A program made the position numbers and the translations under genes. Below, piece after piece: positions 9,986 to 22,412 of a stretch of 64,000 bases of DNA; positions within the stretch are counted from its first letter, which is position 1; each line of letters starts with the position of its first letter. The notes under the pieces were generated by a model. The model was not told where the DNA came from, did no database searches, and saw nothing but the letters and a program-made list of their open reading frames with translations. This DNA comes from Megalonaias nervosa (Eukaryota; Mollusca; Bivalvia; Unionida; Unionidae), in NCBI GenBank assembly GCA_016617855.1, contig JAECUM010000861.1:1-64000 (forward strand), given 5' to 3'.

Positions 9986-12900
9986 TTCCTGAAACAACTT
10001 CTTGTCATACCAGAAAATTCATTGTTGCTGAATGTCTTATTAGCTGACATGCAATAAGAAGACAACTATGCAGTAGCTTTTGTTTTGAGTGATAGCTCAA
10101 TATGTATGCAGGGACATGTACATATACGGATTGGAACTCTCTTGTTTCCCGTGTTATATTGTGTTTGCCATAGTTTTGGTGTGAAGTGACCTGGGCAAGT
10201 GCACCATTGTGCTTCTTAAATGCTGTGAATTGTGTACATTGTCAACCATTCTGTTTAAATTCAGAACTAAGTAACACAACAAAGTTCAGTCCTTTTCAAA
10301 CTTGTAACTAATGGTCTTGTGTCATTTGACATATCAGTTATGTCCCATGACAGGCAGTAGCAAAAGTACCTTCCAGTGGAGAAAGGTGCTTATTACATGT
10401 GATGAATTGTTTACATTCTGAACCATACTAATGGTAAAGCTGTCAAAATTTTATGAAAAGTGAACCAGGCACCTGTCAATCCTAATGATCAGTTACCTGG
10501 GTACGTGATCAAAGGGAAATTATATTAAATGTGAACCTGAACTGCATTGTTGTAAGTTCATACATGCCAACCTCCCCAGAGAGATATAAGTGTAATTAAT
10601 TCTAATAAAAGTGGCAAAAATGCACAGTTTGAGCATGAAAAGAGTATATATTACATGCCATAATTACAGAAAACTGTATGGAAAACATATCTTTATTTTT
10701 GCAACTTACCTGGATCTGCAATAAGTTAAAATTCTTGTCACAAATTGGCTAAATCCATGTGGATTAGCATGAGAATACAGCTACAAAACAAAATGATAAA
10801 TTATTTATAACAACATTCACTTTAACTAGTCTACATGTTTAACTTTCATTGAAAGGTTGTAAAGTCAAGTCAACTAATTTTGAATGCTGTATTACATCAC
10901 TACCGAATTCCTTTTTAAAATTTGTAAAGCGCTATTGATTCATCCTTTTCCTGATGCAGCATGTCCATCAGTTGAACAGAATCCCTCTCAACACTTTTCA
11001 GTCATATAACATCCACAAGTCACATCGGTAAAACCTGTTTCACTTAATACTTGGTGCCATTTTTTTTTTTTCCAATATAGACTGATCTGTTACTTAAGTA
11101 AGTATCAAACTATAATGAATCCGTACACATGGTTTCAGATTTAAGAAACCCATCTGTCTTGTTGGAAACGTGTCATGTACTGTTACTGTAAATAGAAAAG
11201 AAGAAAACTGTCTGACGTACATAGCCAAATGGTTGCACATGTAAAAATTATAAGATCAGTAGATGGAGGTCTACGATGGATGAATGCATAGCAGCCAATA
11301 GTCACATGACATTAGCCTTGAACTGTACTCATTATTCTGTGTCCCACTCCTGATGTCACCAGATATAATTTTTGATCCGAACTTGGAAACATGTTGGTTT
11401 TTTTTTTTTTTACACGAACTAAATGGGTACCCTATAGCTAATTGTATTACCTGCATAATTATGAACGGTCAAGTACCTGGTTACTCATTGACAGCTTTAA
11501 CTAACGGTTTAACTTTAAACTTGGTAACATAAATTTGACAAACCTGATCTTTTTCAAATTTTCAACTAATCAGCAATGTCTTGTATCGATTTACATGCCT
11601 TTATTTATGTCATGTACGATGCAGGATCAAAAACACTATATGTGGATAATGGTGATCTATCTAAACAAAGACCAGCCTTCAAGCTCTGAAGGTCTTTTCT
11701 CTCTTGACCGATTTTTTTTTAAAACCAGAACTGAAATGTCAGTTACAAATAAACTACACAGATGATCAGAACTTTCAAATAAGGGACAACTACTTTTATT
11801 TGATATTAATTTTTGTCTTAAACATACAGCATACATGCTCCACATTTTTCATCTCCTCCTTTCTTTTCACTCCAGCTAATTTTTTTAGATTGATAATCAC
11901 ATGCTATTTCATTGGGAAATTGCAATAGCGATCAGTATTTCCAGTCCCTGTATGTACAAGTCCATGATATACATAAATATACAATTAAAATGACATATTT
12001 ATGTAAATATTATTTTCTTATTGTTTTAATTATAATAAAATCCATTGCTTTGGGGTAATTTATAGACTTGTTATTGTACATTCCAGAGTTTATAAGTAAA
12101 ATAAGTCTTTGTTATACACGATAGTCCCAGTGTTTAATAAACTTTGTTCTGAGGATGGCAAATAGCACCACATCTCTTTTCCTTCCTGTTGATGTTGATA
12201 TCACAATATTGTATACATAGAAGAATGTGATTCTTGATTGTCCAATGAGTGTTTATTAAAATGTATCCTTTACCTCAGCTGCAAAGTCAATTATTTTAAC
12301 CTATATTCTGAAAGATATAGAAGCAGTGTTAAACTGATCTTCATTGAACTTGTGCAAATTAATTGTAATGGTTCATATATGGTTAAATTTTGGTTTATTT
12401 TAATACCATTTATCACAGTACTAAGTGTAAAAATTTAAACACCCAAAAATATTTTTTTTAATGTTAAAATTTTTACTCTGTTGTTATTCAAGGATTGTAA
12501 TATTTAAGTGCCTACAAGATTTTACTTCCCATCTTGAGGAAGCGTGTACATTTGGATAACTGTTAAGGGCAGTTCTGTATAAGTACCTGAATGCACTAAC
12601 TTAAATTAAGTGTACTTCCCAAGGATGAGATTATTCTGCAGATTGGCAAAATTTCATTCTTTTTTGGCATCAGTGCCATTTTTTATATTGAAGTAAATCC
12701 AGGGAGAAAACTTGTGGTGATGGAGGTGGGGAGTTACTGCTACACTAATAATCCAGGCATTTAGCTTGATTGCTTCCTGTTACTTCCATTTTTTTGATAA
12801 GATATTTGACTCTGACATTCTCAGTTCTATGTTATTTTTTGCTACCCAGTCCAGACAGAAAACAGTACTGTATTTTTTGTACATCTTTGGACACTGTTTA

Positions 12901-14786
12901 TTTATGGACATCAAAATTTTGTTGCCAATATATTTTCATGTCTTGTAATTTTCAGATATCATTAGAAAAGAATTTTGTTTATAGATTGATGTTTCAGACA
13001 CAATTGTAGTTCTACAATTATAAGAAAACTGAAACCAATACTGCTTATTGAAAGTCAAGGAAATGGGTTCTTTATCACCTGAAACACCCTAAACAAGTTG
13101 CCCAAGTAAGTCAACTTGACAAAAATTGGGAAAATCCACTGTTCTTTAGTTCACAGATACTGATATAACAAATGACATTTAAAACTACTCTCCTGTAGAG
13201 AATGTCAATCATAAACAGATCAGAAGAATATGTCACTCATTTTTGAAAGAGAAAATGTTTCAGGTCCAAGTCTTCACCTTGAAAATTTTAACACTTCCCT
13301 TGTGGATAAAACAAAAACCTGTCACATGTAGGAATTAGTTTCAGTGGATAATAACAAAAAAATTAAAGTAACTTGCACAAAACAGATCCTTATTTCATGT
13401 GTTTTACACACTTTATAAAAATGGGAATGCCATTGTGCTGCTGCCAGTTGTATACATGTTTGGTACTGGAATGCACAAACTAGGATTGGTTCATTGGCTC
13501 TGTTAGTAATATTTAGGACTTACCTTTTTCTCAAACCCCACTACCACCACCATCACCACCAAAATGCATGACTTTTGTAACTGTGTGGAAAATTTAGTCA
13601 AGATTTGTTCTATCATCTCAATTTTTTTGACAAATGCTGTGATCAATCAAAATTATATTTTATGCAAATTTTCATGAGTGATGAATGATGTTAAGAGATT
13701 AATACATGACAGCTTCATTTTTTGCTTCATGTGTGAAGTTGTGCTGGTCAGTATGCTTGCATTTTCATATGGATTGAAATCAACTAAATGAAGGTGAGTA
13801 ATGTAGTTTTCATTCATGAATATGTGCATAAAGTGTGTTGACTTCACTGTGTGACTTGAGGGATTGCCTAACATTATGTATGGGTTTGGTTGCTTAGGCT
13901 TGGAGTTTTTGCTCATTTATTTATTTGGGGACAATGAATTTAATATTTTGTGGATGTTTTTGGATGGAAGAAAAAATAATTATTTTGAGCTTTCCAACTG
14001 TACAGAAAATATAGTATTGTAAATAGTTGTTGAATTTTGAATAAGTTTTATTTAATACTGGAAGTATGTTTTGAAGTATATAGAGGAAATTAAAATGATT
14101 TATCCTAATGAATTTCCAGTGGTTCAGTTTTTTTTAGAGTTCGAATGTTTTTAAGTTTTAGTGAATGCTACATCAAAGGTCAATAACTCTGATGTTGATA
14201 CTGTTATCAATTTTATTTTGTGTTTGTAATGAACTATTCCAGCACTAAATGGATGCTCAAAACATATTGCAACTATGAAATATGAAATTAAATACAGCTT
14301 ATTTCTTTTATGTCTAATGAATTGATACCATCCAGATTAAAACAGATTTTTTAAAGATGTAAATGGATATAATTTTTTAATTTCTATGTAGAATCTTGCA
14401 GCATTTCAAGATCAGAATATTATTAATATTTGTAAAAATGTATTCAAGAGTAGTCATGTTTTACATTTAGTTTACTAATTTGTACATGTGTGCAGTTTTT
14501 GTGTGATCTGTTCCCAGGTAGAAGATTTGAACATTTTACTTACAGTATTTATAGATGTAAGCCATGTATTACTTGCAGTGTATAATCATGCTGTATATTA
14601 AAAAAATAAGTACAAGTGTATAAAATTGAAAAGTGAACCTTGTGTATAAACTAGCAAGATCTAATGTGGCAATATTAGGATGTGATTCACTGACCATTAA
14701 CTATATCATGTATACACCTAAAACAAGTACATATAGTTAACACACTGTCCAGCATCTGTGACCATACAGGGAACACCTTTAAAATA
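9986..14786. other. No gene recognised
   Basis: Long AT-rich stretch with homopolymer T runs (for example 11060-11071 and 11398-11412). ORFs of 60-87 codons occur on both strands but none shows a domain, a paired splice context or biased composition. No repeat family was recognised here. Confidence 0.4.
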
Positions 14787-15007
14787 TACCTTATCAACTC
14801 GCCTATAAACAGAGTCAAACTGCAAGCATCAAAGATCCTGATCTGCCATACCATAATGCACCTGCGGATCAGGGTCTAATTTGTTTGTACTATTGATTAC
14901 TGTTGACAAACTGCACAGATGCAGATCTGCTGGTGCATGATGTAACAGCAGATGTGGGTCTCTGCAGTTTGCAGTTGGTCTCGTTTTATAAGCAAGTACA
15001 TATGGTA
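14787..15007 (+). mobile_element. Twin-hairpin foldback MITE, copy 2
   Basis: Ends TACCTTATCAACTCGCCTAT (left) and, read inward from the right, TACCATATGTACTTGCTTAT. Hairpin X (ATCCTGATCTGCCAT...CGGATCAGGGTCT) precedes hairpin Y (GCAGATCTGCTGG...CAGCAGATGTGGGTCT), separated by the CTATTGATTACT spacer. Same family and orientation as copy 1. Confidence 0.88.
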
Positions 15008-15417
15008 TGTAGGAGTATTTTTTATTTTTTTTTTAATTGGCACAGCCAGATTTAAACCTATGGCTTTGCAAAATGCAGTCCTAGCAGATGATGCTTACAT
15101 CTTAGGAGCAACATACTTAAAATAAGCAAATAATAGGTACTGTTAAGAAAAAAACTTTAAATAAACTTAAAGCATGAAAATTACCATGGCAGCTAGTCCA
15201 TGTTTGACATATGAATATACTGTAGATGGTCTATCAGTATTAATAATACGTTTTACCATTACAAATATATTTTATTTCCTGTATGCATTTTTTATTGCTA
15301 TTTTTGGTTTTGTATCTCTTAGCTTAGATTCATGCATTCTCACTGTGACTTAGCTGTTGCCTGCAATATTGATGGTTCCATGACTACCAGATGAAGCACC
15401 TGGATGACTAAATTCTT

Positions 15418-15560
15418 ATACAGTTAAACTTATCTAGAAGACCACTGTTTTGGGAGACCACCTGCTATTTACAATAGCATTCTTTAAGCAGGAGTCACTG
15501 GAATGACCTTTATTAAGAGATCACCTTTAATGGGAGACCATTTAAGTTAGCAGAAGGGGT
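15418..15560 (+). repeat. Dispersed repeat with AAACYTRTCT and GAGACCACC motifs, copy 1
   Basis: Short block with repeated GGAGACCAYC / GAGATCACC phrases after AGTTAAACTTATCTAGAAG. Related blocks occur at 17772-17890 and 51478-51640. Probably fragments of one old dispersed family; ends were not defined. Confidence 0.5.
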
Positions 15561-16984
15561 GGTTAGATTTTTCAGTATTTTTGTTTGCTTTGAGTATGGT
15601 CAACCTGTTTCTAACAGATAAATTCACATTTAATATGGCTGTAAATCGAGTAGAAATGACTTTAAAAGTACTAATGTTGACATTAGAAATGGAAATATTG
15701 TAAATGTCTTCAAACATTTTTTGCTTTCTGCAGTACAGTTACAAATAGATCCAACCTGACAAACTAAAGCTTTTGTTTCTGTGTAGTCCATGGCTTAGGA
15801 TAGTAGCTCCCAACTTTTCATTGGTCACCAACAGGATCTCCCAAACCTCAGACTACTTTTCAGCATTAAAAAAATCTAAAACAAATTTTGTTCTGATGAC
15901 ACCCCCTCAACCACACCCACCCTGATTTGGGTTACAACCTGAGGTTTAGAACTGCTAGTTGAGAAAAACAACACACAACAGTTGTTATGTACTCTTAAGA
16001 AGATGTCTCAATGCAGTCCTTATGAATGGCCAAATTTCATTTAAAATTGTGTTGTCCAGCAAACTGACCTTTCACTAGAATATTAACTAGAGTAAAATCT
16101 CCCTGAATAAAGATTGTTGCATGTTTGCATCTTGCAAGTGTTGTATGTATATATTAACGAGTTTCAAATACCGGTAAACATGCACAGCACGAGCTGTCTG
16201 ATTTCTTAAATGGACTTGGCACTAAAAGATACTCTGATTATCGACAGCAAGAAACTTTGATCTATGTGTGTACAAGATGTGGTCATTAGGGAGGGAAGCA
16301 GATAATGGTTATTCAAAATGTTTTTATATTTAATACTGTCGTAAAGTGTCTGTATTGATGTTAGTAGATATCTTGCATTTGTCGTAAATTTAACCAGACA
16401 CAAGGATGATTTCAGTGCTGCTAAGGCATGGTTTTGATAAACTAAAAACTTGATTTTCTCATGTAATTGTTTTTTGGTGCAGATTGTAATATTTTGAATG
16501 TAATAGTAGCTAATGAAGCTGTCCAGATGCAAATGTTACTGGCAAGTTAACAGATGGACACTTTTTTTTTTTAACCATTGAGTGGGAAATAATTTTGTTT
16601 GAAAATAAAGAGATTTAACAAGACTGCTTATTGTCATTATTCTATTCAAATTTTGATGATTCATATTTTGAAGAAAACTTTTTTCTTCCTTACTGTCTGT
16701 ATTAAAATGGCACAAATTTCTCTGTTAGCAATATCAGTGTTTCTGCCACCCCAGCACACTACCACCACAAAGATATGAAGGCAATAGGGCCAGTCCTTAC
16801 TAAATTTTTCTTGTTTTCTTTCTTTAAAATATATAGGTCCAGTTTCATCAAAGTAAACATAATAAGTAAATTTTGTAATTTGTAATAAAATACCATTTAA
16901 AGCATAATATTAACCACATATGCTTGGTCATTTTGTTTTTGAAATGTAAATTAGTATTTTAATACTAATTTTAAATACCCATCT
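15561..16984. other. No gene recognised
   Basis: AT-rich sequence. A 108-codon minus-strand ORF (16206-16532) has no recognisable domain and no splice or start context that would support it. Confidence 0.35.
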
Positions 16985-17310
16985 ACTACCCTATGAGGAA
17001 ACAACCGAGTTTCAGTAAAAACAACCAGGAATGCCGTTCTCTGCAAGAGACATCATTGATGCCACTCTTCATTCACCAATTACCACTGCTTATATCAACT
17101 GGTAATAATATATCTCAATGTCAACATATATATAAAAATAGTCCTTTATATAAGAATTTAAACAGCAACTGCCGACCTCACGAGGTAATGCAACCTAATT
17201 TCAGTAAAAACAAGTTGAGTTACCATTCATAGCATAACATCACTGGTGCCTCTCTTGTTCAGCAATTATCACTGCTTATCTCAACCAGTAGTAACATCTT
17301 CTAATGTAAA
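16985..17310. repeat. Diverged two-copy duplication, about 183-bp spacing
   Basis: 16985-17125 and about 17170-17310 share, in order, the motifs TTTCAGTAAAAACAA, CATCAYTGRTGCC, TTCACCAATTACCACTGCTTAT (first copy) or its variant, and CAACYRGTARTAA. The copies are clearly diverged. Confidence 0.65.
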
Positions 17311-17771
17311 CTTTCAGGACATCAGTTGTAAATAGAAGACTACAATTTTGCATACCTTCAAATCTGGGCTTTCGTGGCCCATTTCCATTTTTTAAATACC
17401 AAATCTCAGCAGACATTAGTTAGATACATGGTTCAATTATTCACCAAAACTATTATTTACAGAACTAAAATGGCTTACTACATTATGAAAAGATTGATAT
17501 TTACAGGCAGTTTATGTACATAAATGTCTACAAGGAGCTGCACCAGACAATTTATTCAAGCCCTATTCAACACTTCATAAGTTGAAATCAACATCTCATG
17601 AAAATCTACGTCCACCAAAATAAATCACAATTTAAGAAAAGTTTCCTATACTCTGGTACAGTTCTGCAGAACCACTGCATGTAAAGTCTGCAGAAAATAT
17701 TACAGTATTTAAGAAGAGATATCATAAACATGTACAAACAACTCACTGATTATAATTGTAGTATTTTTAAT

Positions 17772-17890
17772 ACAAGTAAACCTGACTTGAGAGACTAATG
17801 CTATGAGAAACCACCTGTTTTTTTAGAGACCAGTATTTTTGGACAGAATTGTGAGTCTTTCAAGACAGATTCTACCTTATGAAAAATATG
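17772..17890 (+). repeat. Dispersed repeat with AAACYTRTCT and GAGACCACC motifs, copy 2
   Basis: Contains AAGTAAACCTGACTTGAGAG, GAAACCACCTGTTTTTTTAG and AGAGACCAG. Same family as the block at 15418. Confidence 0.5.
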
Positions 17891-18344
17891 TTAAATAGTA
17901 ATTACTATTATCCTTTGTTATATTTTCTTCTTAAGAGGGTCTCAGGTGAGAATAGTCTTGACTAAATGTGTCGCTCTCTATAAAGTATTATTATTATAAC
18001 TATTATTGGTCATTGTGATCTGCATTTAAATTTTTTTTTTAGTCCACGTTCTTGGGAAGCAAGACTTAATTGCTTTTCCATTGGTGTTGTCATCTTCAAC
18101 ACTTATTTAAATTTATGATTCAAGTTTTTCATTAGCACATTTTACCTAAACCTTATGGTAGGTTCTCATCATACTTGGCATGACTTGTTACAAAGGTAAG
18201 ACACTTCATTCTTCAACATGCTTGTTTGCCCCTTTGACTTCAGTAAAATATTCAGTCATAAAATTGTGTGTTAAAGTTTTGGTTAAAGTTTTTCATTTGC
18301 TTTCATGTCCTAAATCCCCTAATTGATTTTTAGCTTTCTTGGTC

Positions 18345-18925
18345 ATAGACCATAAGAGCTCATCGGAAGTCCCCGTTGGCCGTCATCCCATTGCTGCCTG
18401 CAGTAGTTATCATTACTCTTTTTAAACTACTTGGCAGATTGCCATGAAACTTAACACATTTTTTTTTCATATCAAGGTCAAGTTGGTCCTAAATGAAATG
18501 ATGCCAATCTGACATCCTCTAAGGCTGACATGGCAGTCATTTGCAACTCCTAAATGGAAAGCCATATCAACATGGGGACTTTTCACGGTGTCCACTTGGA
18601 CCTGAATTAAAATAATGCTAATCTGACAGACAATATGACCACTGTGGTGACCATTTTGAAAGCTATGTTATAACTATTCGCCTGAAATGCATGTCTATAT
18701 CAACATGGTATTTTTACCAAAAGATTTCTCATATCTAGTTGGACTAAATGAAAATGGTACAGATCTTTAGTCCAATATGATTACCATCTTGAAAATTTTG
18801 TCACTACTTGAAAATCTTGTTATTACATGTACTCAAGAATGGCAGAGATGATTGTCACACCCAGCAGTTAAAATGAAGAAGTGGCATAATCCTGGAATTC
18901 TTGAAATTCTTTTTTGCCACCAGAA
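18345..18925 (+). mobile_element. Tandem-repeat-bearing dispersed element (145-bp units), copy B (short)
   Basis: Left end TCATAGACCATAAGAGCTC and AAACTACTTGGCAGATTGCC, about two and a half internal units (GTCCTAAATGAAATGATGCC, ATCTGACAGACAATATGACC, ACCATCTTGAAAATTTTGTC), and right end TACTCAAGAATGGCAGAGAT plus CTTGAAATTCTTTTTT. The shared ends with copy A and the smaller number of internal units show that the internal array expands or contracts between fixed ends. Confidence 0.65.
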
Positions 18926-19159
18926 TGAACAATTGTGAAACCAACAATTCATTCTGTGATGTAGTGGCTTGCCCATTGTGACCTTGGGATTAATAGGTCA
19001 CACATTTTATAGCAATGATTTGACTGTGTGGTCAAATTGCAGGTCCAGGCTTACTTATTTTTATTCTTGCTTTCCAGTGTGTTTGAGCTCTAGTTCAAAT
19101 GCCTTTTCACCTTTTGCCGCCCAAATTTGTGTTCCCCTTAGGATCTCATTAACCTGCTT

Positions 19160-19410
19160 TCTGTGGTTTATTCACATTCTGCATCCAAGCTTGAAGTGTG
19201 GGTTCATCTTGCGAGAACTATGTTGTGTCTACACATATTGCAACTCAGTGCAAAATTGTGGGTTCAAGCTGGAATAACTGTGTTGTATGAAAGCTGGGCT
19301 GCTGTGACCTACTTTCCAAGAACTAAGCAATATTGCTATGAGATCAAGTCTAGGCTCTTATTCCAAAATGTTGCATTGCAACCAAACCCGAAGTGTGGGT
19401 TCCTCTTAGG
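19160..19410 (+). repeat. Imperfect short repeats around GTGTGGGTTC
   Basis: The phrases AAGTGTGGGTTCATCTTGCG, AATTGTGGGTTCAAGCTGG and AAGTGTGGGTTCCTCTTAGG recur, followed by variants of AACTATGTTGTGT. Three or so diverged units. The overlapping ORFs at 18969-19277 and 19163-19414 are judged repeat by-products. Confidence 0.5.
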
Positions 19411-19839
19411 ATGAATTTGTGTTACACACCAAAACTGGGAAACTTTGACCCAGTATTTTTTTAAGTCTGTATTTGTTCATGGAAAAAAGTGATATTTTGC
19501 AAGCTCCAGCTGATCAACAACTCTAAAGCTAGTTATACATTGCAAGTCAGTTTATCAGATTTCTGACATGCACATTAAACATAAAATGATGTCAAAGGAT
19601 ACTGAATAAAACTTGATCATGGAAGACAATGATACCATAAATGTGTTAACGATAATTTACCACTGATACATAAACCAACTTGATTGGGAAGGCAATGGTG
19701 TTTCAAAGACAAATCAGTATAGCAGGTCTTTTATGATACAGGGGCACTAACTCAACCCGACAGACATCATCCTCACTTTAACACACCTGATTTATATTGA
19801 AGATGGTGTATCAGTTAAATGGACAACTGTGCAAAAATA

Positions 19840-21056
19840 GTTTGTAATGAAGATTTTGAAATGCATATGGATAAAGTGATGGATGAACAGAAATAAATAT
19901 ATATTCTAGGTGACTTTGAAAAAGATTTGACTGTTCAGACATATCAAAATTAGTTAAACTTCATAGAACATTTTGGAATCAATCAGTAAATAAACCAGCA
20001 TGAGAAATCAATCACTCTAAAACTCAAAAAGATCACATGTATACAGATATGCAGGAAAATGTATCAAGCAAACATATTCCTATGTTATGTTTAAGTGATC
20101 ATTTCCCCATTTTCCTTACAATGAAATCAGGACTGACAGATGACAAATCATGTACGCATAAAAAAACTACATGAATGTTCTAGAAAATGTGTCGGGCATA
20201 AATATTCCTGAGGTAGGTTTAAGTGCTTGCTTCGCTTTCCTTATGAGGAAGTCTGATTTGAAAGCTGACAATCTGTATGCTCATAAACTCACTGCATATT
20301 GATCATTTTGGCATTTTGATGAGATCAAGTTCCATGAGGGTCTCAATTGTTCACAGAATATTGTACAAATCTCTTATGATGTCAGTGGTGCTCTTGATAC
20401 ATGGACTCAACTTCTTGTGTAGGTTGTGGACAAACGTACTACTGAAAACACGCAGGGTGATATCCAACCTGACTGGAGAACCCCTAACATGGTTGATTTT
20501 GTGAACATGTGATTACTTTCAACTTAATGGTCAACAAGCACTTGGAGAAACAAAATTTTTTAAAACTTTTTAAAAATACCAAGAAAACACATCATCAATC
20601 AACTCAGTCAGTAATAAAACTGATTCTATTTGAAAATTCAATAAACTATGTACAGGCAAAAGTATTAATCATAAAAAATTCAGCAACTAAATTATGAAGG
20701 TCAAGTTACTGAACAAGAGGAAATTGCAAATACTTTTAATGTGTTGTTACTGTTGCTTCGAAAACAAAGGAACTAATTTTATACTCCTGTCACATGGACT
20801 ATCAAATTAATGCTCAGAAAAACTTCTTTTGAAAGCAAATTGCCAAATTCCCGCTATATCAATTGTTAAAGTTTTGAAACTCTTACAAACAACTGATACA
20901 AAAAAGCAACAGGCCTGGACAGTATTGGACCATGCCTAACAAGCTCTGCTGCTGCTATTGCTTTATCTGACAGTACAAGTTATAGATGTAATTGGAGCAT
21001 AGCCTCAGTTTCCACAAAACATGAGAAATGGCTAAAGTTAGTTCCATTCATATATT
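19840..21056 (+). pseudogene. LINE (CR1/L2-like) ORF2 relic, endonuclease and N-terminal RT part
   Basis: Conceptual translation across frameshifts resembles the apurinic-type endonuclease and start of reverse transcriptase of CR1/L2/Jockey-group LINEs. Seen: an ILGDF motif near 19911, a DHMYT-like phrase near 20032, and the endonuclease signature SDH at 20094-20102 followed by FPIF. Further on are a WRTPNMVDF-like linker near 20480, and at about 20910-20935 KKATGLDSIGP, typical of the region before the RT palm. Reading then stops at about 21055 where a mariner is inserted; it resumes at about 22413. Many stops and frameshifts make it non-functional. A 110-120 bp segment around the SDH motif is duplicated in tandem. 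Confidence 0.8.
20055..20290 (+). repeat. Tandem duplication inside the LINE endonuclease
   Basis: About 20055-20172 and 20175-20290 are two diverged copies of the same segment (GAAAATGTRTCRRGCAWA, ATTCCTRWGKTAKGTTTAAG, GAYAATCTGTATGCTCATAAA-like end). The SDH codons are intact in the first copy and lost in the second. Confidence 0.65.
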
Positions 21057-21066
21057 AGGTAACTCT

Positions 21067-21091
21067 GAGGAGTAATTGAAAAGTTCTGACT
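21067..21091 (+). repeat. Left terminal inverted repeat of the mariner
   Basis: Pairs with 22385-22409 in inverted orientation, about 18/25 identities, sharing the AAAAGTT core typical of mariner ends. Confidence 0.65.
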
Positions 21092-21317
21092 ATCTTGTTT
21101 AAGTTTCTCTGAAAATGTAAATAAATTTAGCGCTGATTAATAAAAAATAACATTTCATGAAATGATTTGCAGCTGCATGAATAGCACATTGGACACCAGC
21201 GGTTATATGCATGACATATGTAAAAGACAGTGACATCAAAATATCTAGGGAGAATAATTCCACTACTGAGTGAAGAGTATACTGTAATATCTGGGCACTC
21301 TTAAGCTACTCTCTGAC

Positions 21318-21378
21318 TGTAACAAGGTTGAACTGAACTGTAACAAGGTCGAATTGGACTGTAACAAGGTCAAATTAG
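21318..21378 (+). repeat. Three short direct repeats CTGTAACAAGGT
   Basis: Three copies of an approximately 22-bp unit beginning CTGTAACAAGGTYGAA, lying inside the mariner just before the recognisable transposase sequence. Probably a local duplication after insertion. Confidence 0.7.
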
Positions 21379-21394
21379 ATAAAGTTTACGGCTG

Positions 21395-22250
21395 TAATTA
21401 TCTGTGACATCCTACGACTTGAAAGAAATTTTAAAGATGGACATGAATACATGGATGACGACCAATGTTCTGGAAAACTACCGTCTGCAATTGATGAGTG
21501 GGAAGTGGGTGTTGTGAAAGGTGCAGTTGATAAAGATTCTCAATGCACAGTGGGTATTATTACCACTATCATGGACACTAATTCATCAGCTGTTTTTAAT
21601 ATACTGAATAATTATTTTCAAATTCAGAAAGGTTTGTGCAAGATGCGTCCTTCATTTGTTGACAGCTGATCAAAAACAGACTACGATTGAAACTGACAAA
21701 CTGCTTGCTTACTATATTAAAAAAGAGTGACCAGAGATGTTTGAATGAATTCGTCACAGATGAAGCAACATGAATTAATATTTTTGAACCAATCGCAAAT
21801 GAAAAGAATTGAGCTTGAGTCTGAAAAAATGAGTCAAGACCACTAATCATTTGATGTAGTCAGTGATTTAATTTTTCAGTGTAAAAGACCTGGTCATCTA
21901 AGTACTTTTACCTGACTCTGCTACTGTCACTGGACAATTTTATGCCTCTAAATTGTTGCCAGAATGTGTGGAACACTTCCAAACCTCCTGTCTATGCACC
22001 AGTACCCAATGTATCTATCTCCTCCATGACAATGAATCAGTACATAAATCTACCATCATTACGGACTTCCTGAAGGAACACAGTATCCAAACTTTACCAC
22101 ATCTTCCATATAGCCCAGACTTTGCTCCAAGTGATTTTTGGCTGAATCCCATTTGGAAATATTTGATGAGGGGCATTAATTTGAAAGGTGACATAGTTGG
22201 AATTGGAGTTTTCCAGTGTATGAACTACATAATTATCAAAAACTGAATAC
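21395..22250 (+). pseudogene. Mariner transposase pseudogene (DD34D)
   Basis: Reading through frameshifts gives a mariner transposase from the N-terminal linker to the C-terminus. The first part (from about 21433) reads FKDGHEYMDDDQCSGKLPSA, the family's linker between the DNA-binding and catalytic domains. The first catalytic Asp lies in VTDEAT at 21759-21761, the second in LLHDN at 22028-22030, and the third in APSDF at 22133-22135. The last two are 34 residues apart, which is the DD34D spacing of mariner. The YSPDFAPSDFW block is the classic C-terminal signature. Stops between about 21667 and 21900 and the lack of a complete N-terminal helix-turn-helix show it is inactive. It would have cut and pasted the element at TA sites. 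Confidence 0.85.
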
Positions 22251-22384
22251 AAAATGGCATTTAATAATTGGATAATCAGAGTGAGAAATTTTATAGAGGT
22301 GTATGGGGAGTACTTTGATGGGATGCACAGATGTACTGTTCACAAATACAAGTAATAAAGAACATTGTTGTACATCACACTGAC

Positions 22385-22409
22385 ATTCATAACTTTTAAA
22401 GTACCCGTT
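22385..22409 (-). repeat. Right terminal inverted repeat of the mariner
   Basis: Inverted partner of 21067-21091. LINE sequence resumes within about ten bases to the right. Confidence 0.65.
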
Positions 22410-22412
22410 GTA

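Larger units (their letters stand above)
21061..22412 (+). mobile_element. Mariner-family DNA transposon, inserted in the LINE
   Basis: About 1.35 kb, the usual mariner length. Inverted termini are visible: GAGGAGTAATTGAAAAGTTC at 21067 and, on the other strand from 22409, AACGGGTACTTTAAAAGTTA; about 18 of 25 aligned positions agree. The interior encodes a broken transposase in the + direction. The element separates two parts of one LINE reading frame (GLDSIGP...VPFI before, NNYRPIS after), which fixes it as a later insertion. The exact outer bases and the expected TA duplication are uncertain by a few bases. Confidence 0.85.

Noticed and set aside
16206..16532. 108-codon minus-strand ORF
   Set aside because: AT-rich composition, no recognisable motif, no splice partners; consistent with chance.
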